Source: Candidatus Anammoxibacter sp.
GTDB taxonomy: Bacteria; Planctomycetota; Brocadiia; Brocadiales; Anammoxibacteraceae
Assembly (NCBI GenBank): GCA_021777055.1
Contig: JAIQZO010000055.1
Span: 1 to 64,000, forward strand
Reading direction: 5' to 3'
DNA length: 64,000 nt
Notes under the pieces: model-generated
What the model was told of the DNA's origin: nothing
The model's input: only the letters and a program-made list of their open reading frames with translations
The model's database searches: none
Made by a program: the position numbers and the translations under genes
In this document: piece after piece, positions 63,668-64,000 of the stretch
How the letters are laid out: every line of letters starts with the position of its first letter
How positions within the stretch are numbered: the stretch's first letter is position 1

Positions 63668-64000
63668 TCAATCACTCTTCGTCTTAAATGTACACCTTAC
63701 AACTGTTCCTCCGTTTTCACTCCGCTCAATATCAAGTAATGCACCTATAATATTTGCACGATACTGCATAGTATGCAGCCCCATACCATCTTTCTGAATT
63801 TGTTCATCTGTAATACCGGTACCATCGTCCTTTATTTCTAACTTTGAGAGGTCATTCTCCGAGGAAATAATTATATCTATATTTTTTGCACTTGCATGTT
63901 TAATGGCATTATTTATCGCCTCTTGAGCAATCCTAAAGAGGTTTGTTACCAGGCTGAAGCTTTTCAGTTGAATACCCTGGTCATAAGTGAATGTACAAGA
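63668..64000 (-). CDS. C-terminal part of a NarX-type sensor histidine kinase (cut by window edge)
   Basis: 111 codons, ending in TGA at 63668-63670, continuing beyond the right edge. The HATPase domain is visible: the N box RIAQEAINNAIKHASAKNI, the G1 box EIKDDGTGIT, and the G2-like DGMGLHTMQYRANIIGALL. The Asn and His spacing is that of the NarX/DegS (HisKA_3) group, which pairs with NarL-type regulators such as the downstream gene. Sensor and dimerisation domains are outside the window. Confidence 0.9.
   Translation of the reverse strand, partial: SCTFTYDQGIQLKSFSLVTNLFRIAQEAINNAIKHASAKNIDIIISSENDLSKLEIKDDGTGITDEQIQKDGMGLHTMQYRANIIGALLDIERSENGGTVVRCTFKTKSD

Overview
The window is AT-rich bacterial DNA from a Gram-negative organism. 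An outer-membrane and lipid A block (bamA, an OmpH/Skp chaperone, lpxC, lpxA), type II secretion/type IV pilus genes, a nine-haem c-type cytochrome and an AhbD-like radical SAM protein all point that way. Low GC, heavy intergenic repeat load and this gene mix would fit a planctomycete of the anammox order Brocadiales (Scalindua-like). That assignment is inference from gene content; no rRNA gene is present to prove it.

Layout. 1-2485: the start of a possible transposase gene, a decayed second copy of the 3' end of a GH57 gene, and a TIR-domain protein. 2486-20104: an alpha-glucan (glycogen-like) island containing a GH57 branching enzyme, a DUF4912 protein, glycogen synthase, a GH13 enzyme, a TIM-barrel isomerase-like protein, a plant GWD-like glucan dikinase, an AsmA-like membrane protein, a carboxymuconolactone decarboxylase-fold protein, another TIM-barrel protein, and a plant PWD-like dikinase fused to an isomerase-like domain. 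20514-25111: a small unknown protein, a PlsC-like acyltransferase, a Crp/Fnr regulator, a haem-type radical SAM protein and an unknown protein. 25124-28365: the rpsB-tsf-pyrH-frr translation cluster with a clear terminator. 28570-36041: a radical SAM/SPASM protein, then bamA-ompH-lpxC-lpxA-Gfo/Idh oxidoreductase. 36596-42261: tRNA-Gln, prs, rplY, rpsF, ssb, rpsR, rplI, dnaB. 42342-45384: rplM, rpsI, ilvD. 45895-52130: pseudopilins and the E, F and PilT proteins of a type II secretion/type IV pilus machine. 52396-57565: a cyclic-nucleotide-binding protein, a double U32 peptidase-family protein and a Rossmann-fold reductase. 57751-64000: a nine-haem cytochrome with a PKD-like domain, a small PepSY-type membrane protein, and a NarL/NarX-type two-component pair cut by the window end.

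The most striking content is the glucan island. It carries two bacterial homologues of the plant starch-phosphorylating enzymes. One has CBM45-like domains and a GWD-type phosphohistidine motif. The other has a PWD-type motif, and its N-terminus is a metal-dependent TIM-barrel domain that also exists next door as a free-standing protein. Together with glycogen synthase and branching enzyme this suggests a storage glucan that is phosphorylated for remobilisation, with an uncharacterised isomerase-like partner.

The intergenic regions carry several families of small non-coding repeats: inverted-arm arrays (one pair flanking a broken four-helix-bundle/IVP gene), a 180-bp hairpin element in two copies, and MITE-like elements with shared terminal inverted repeats.
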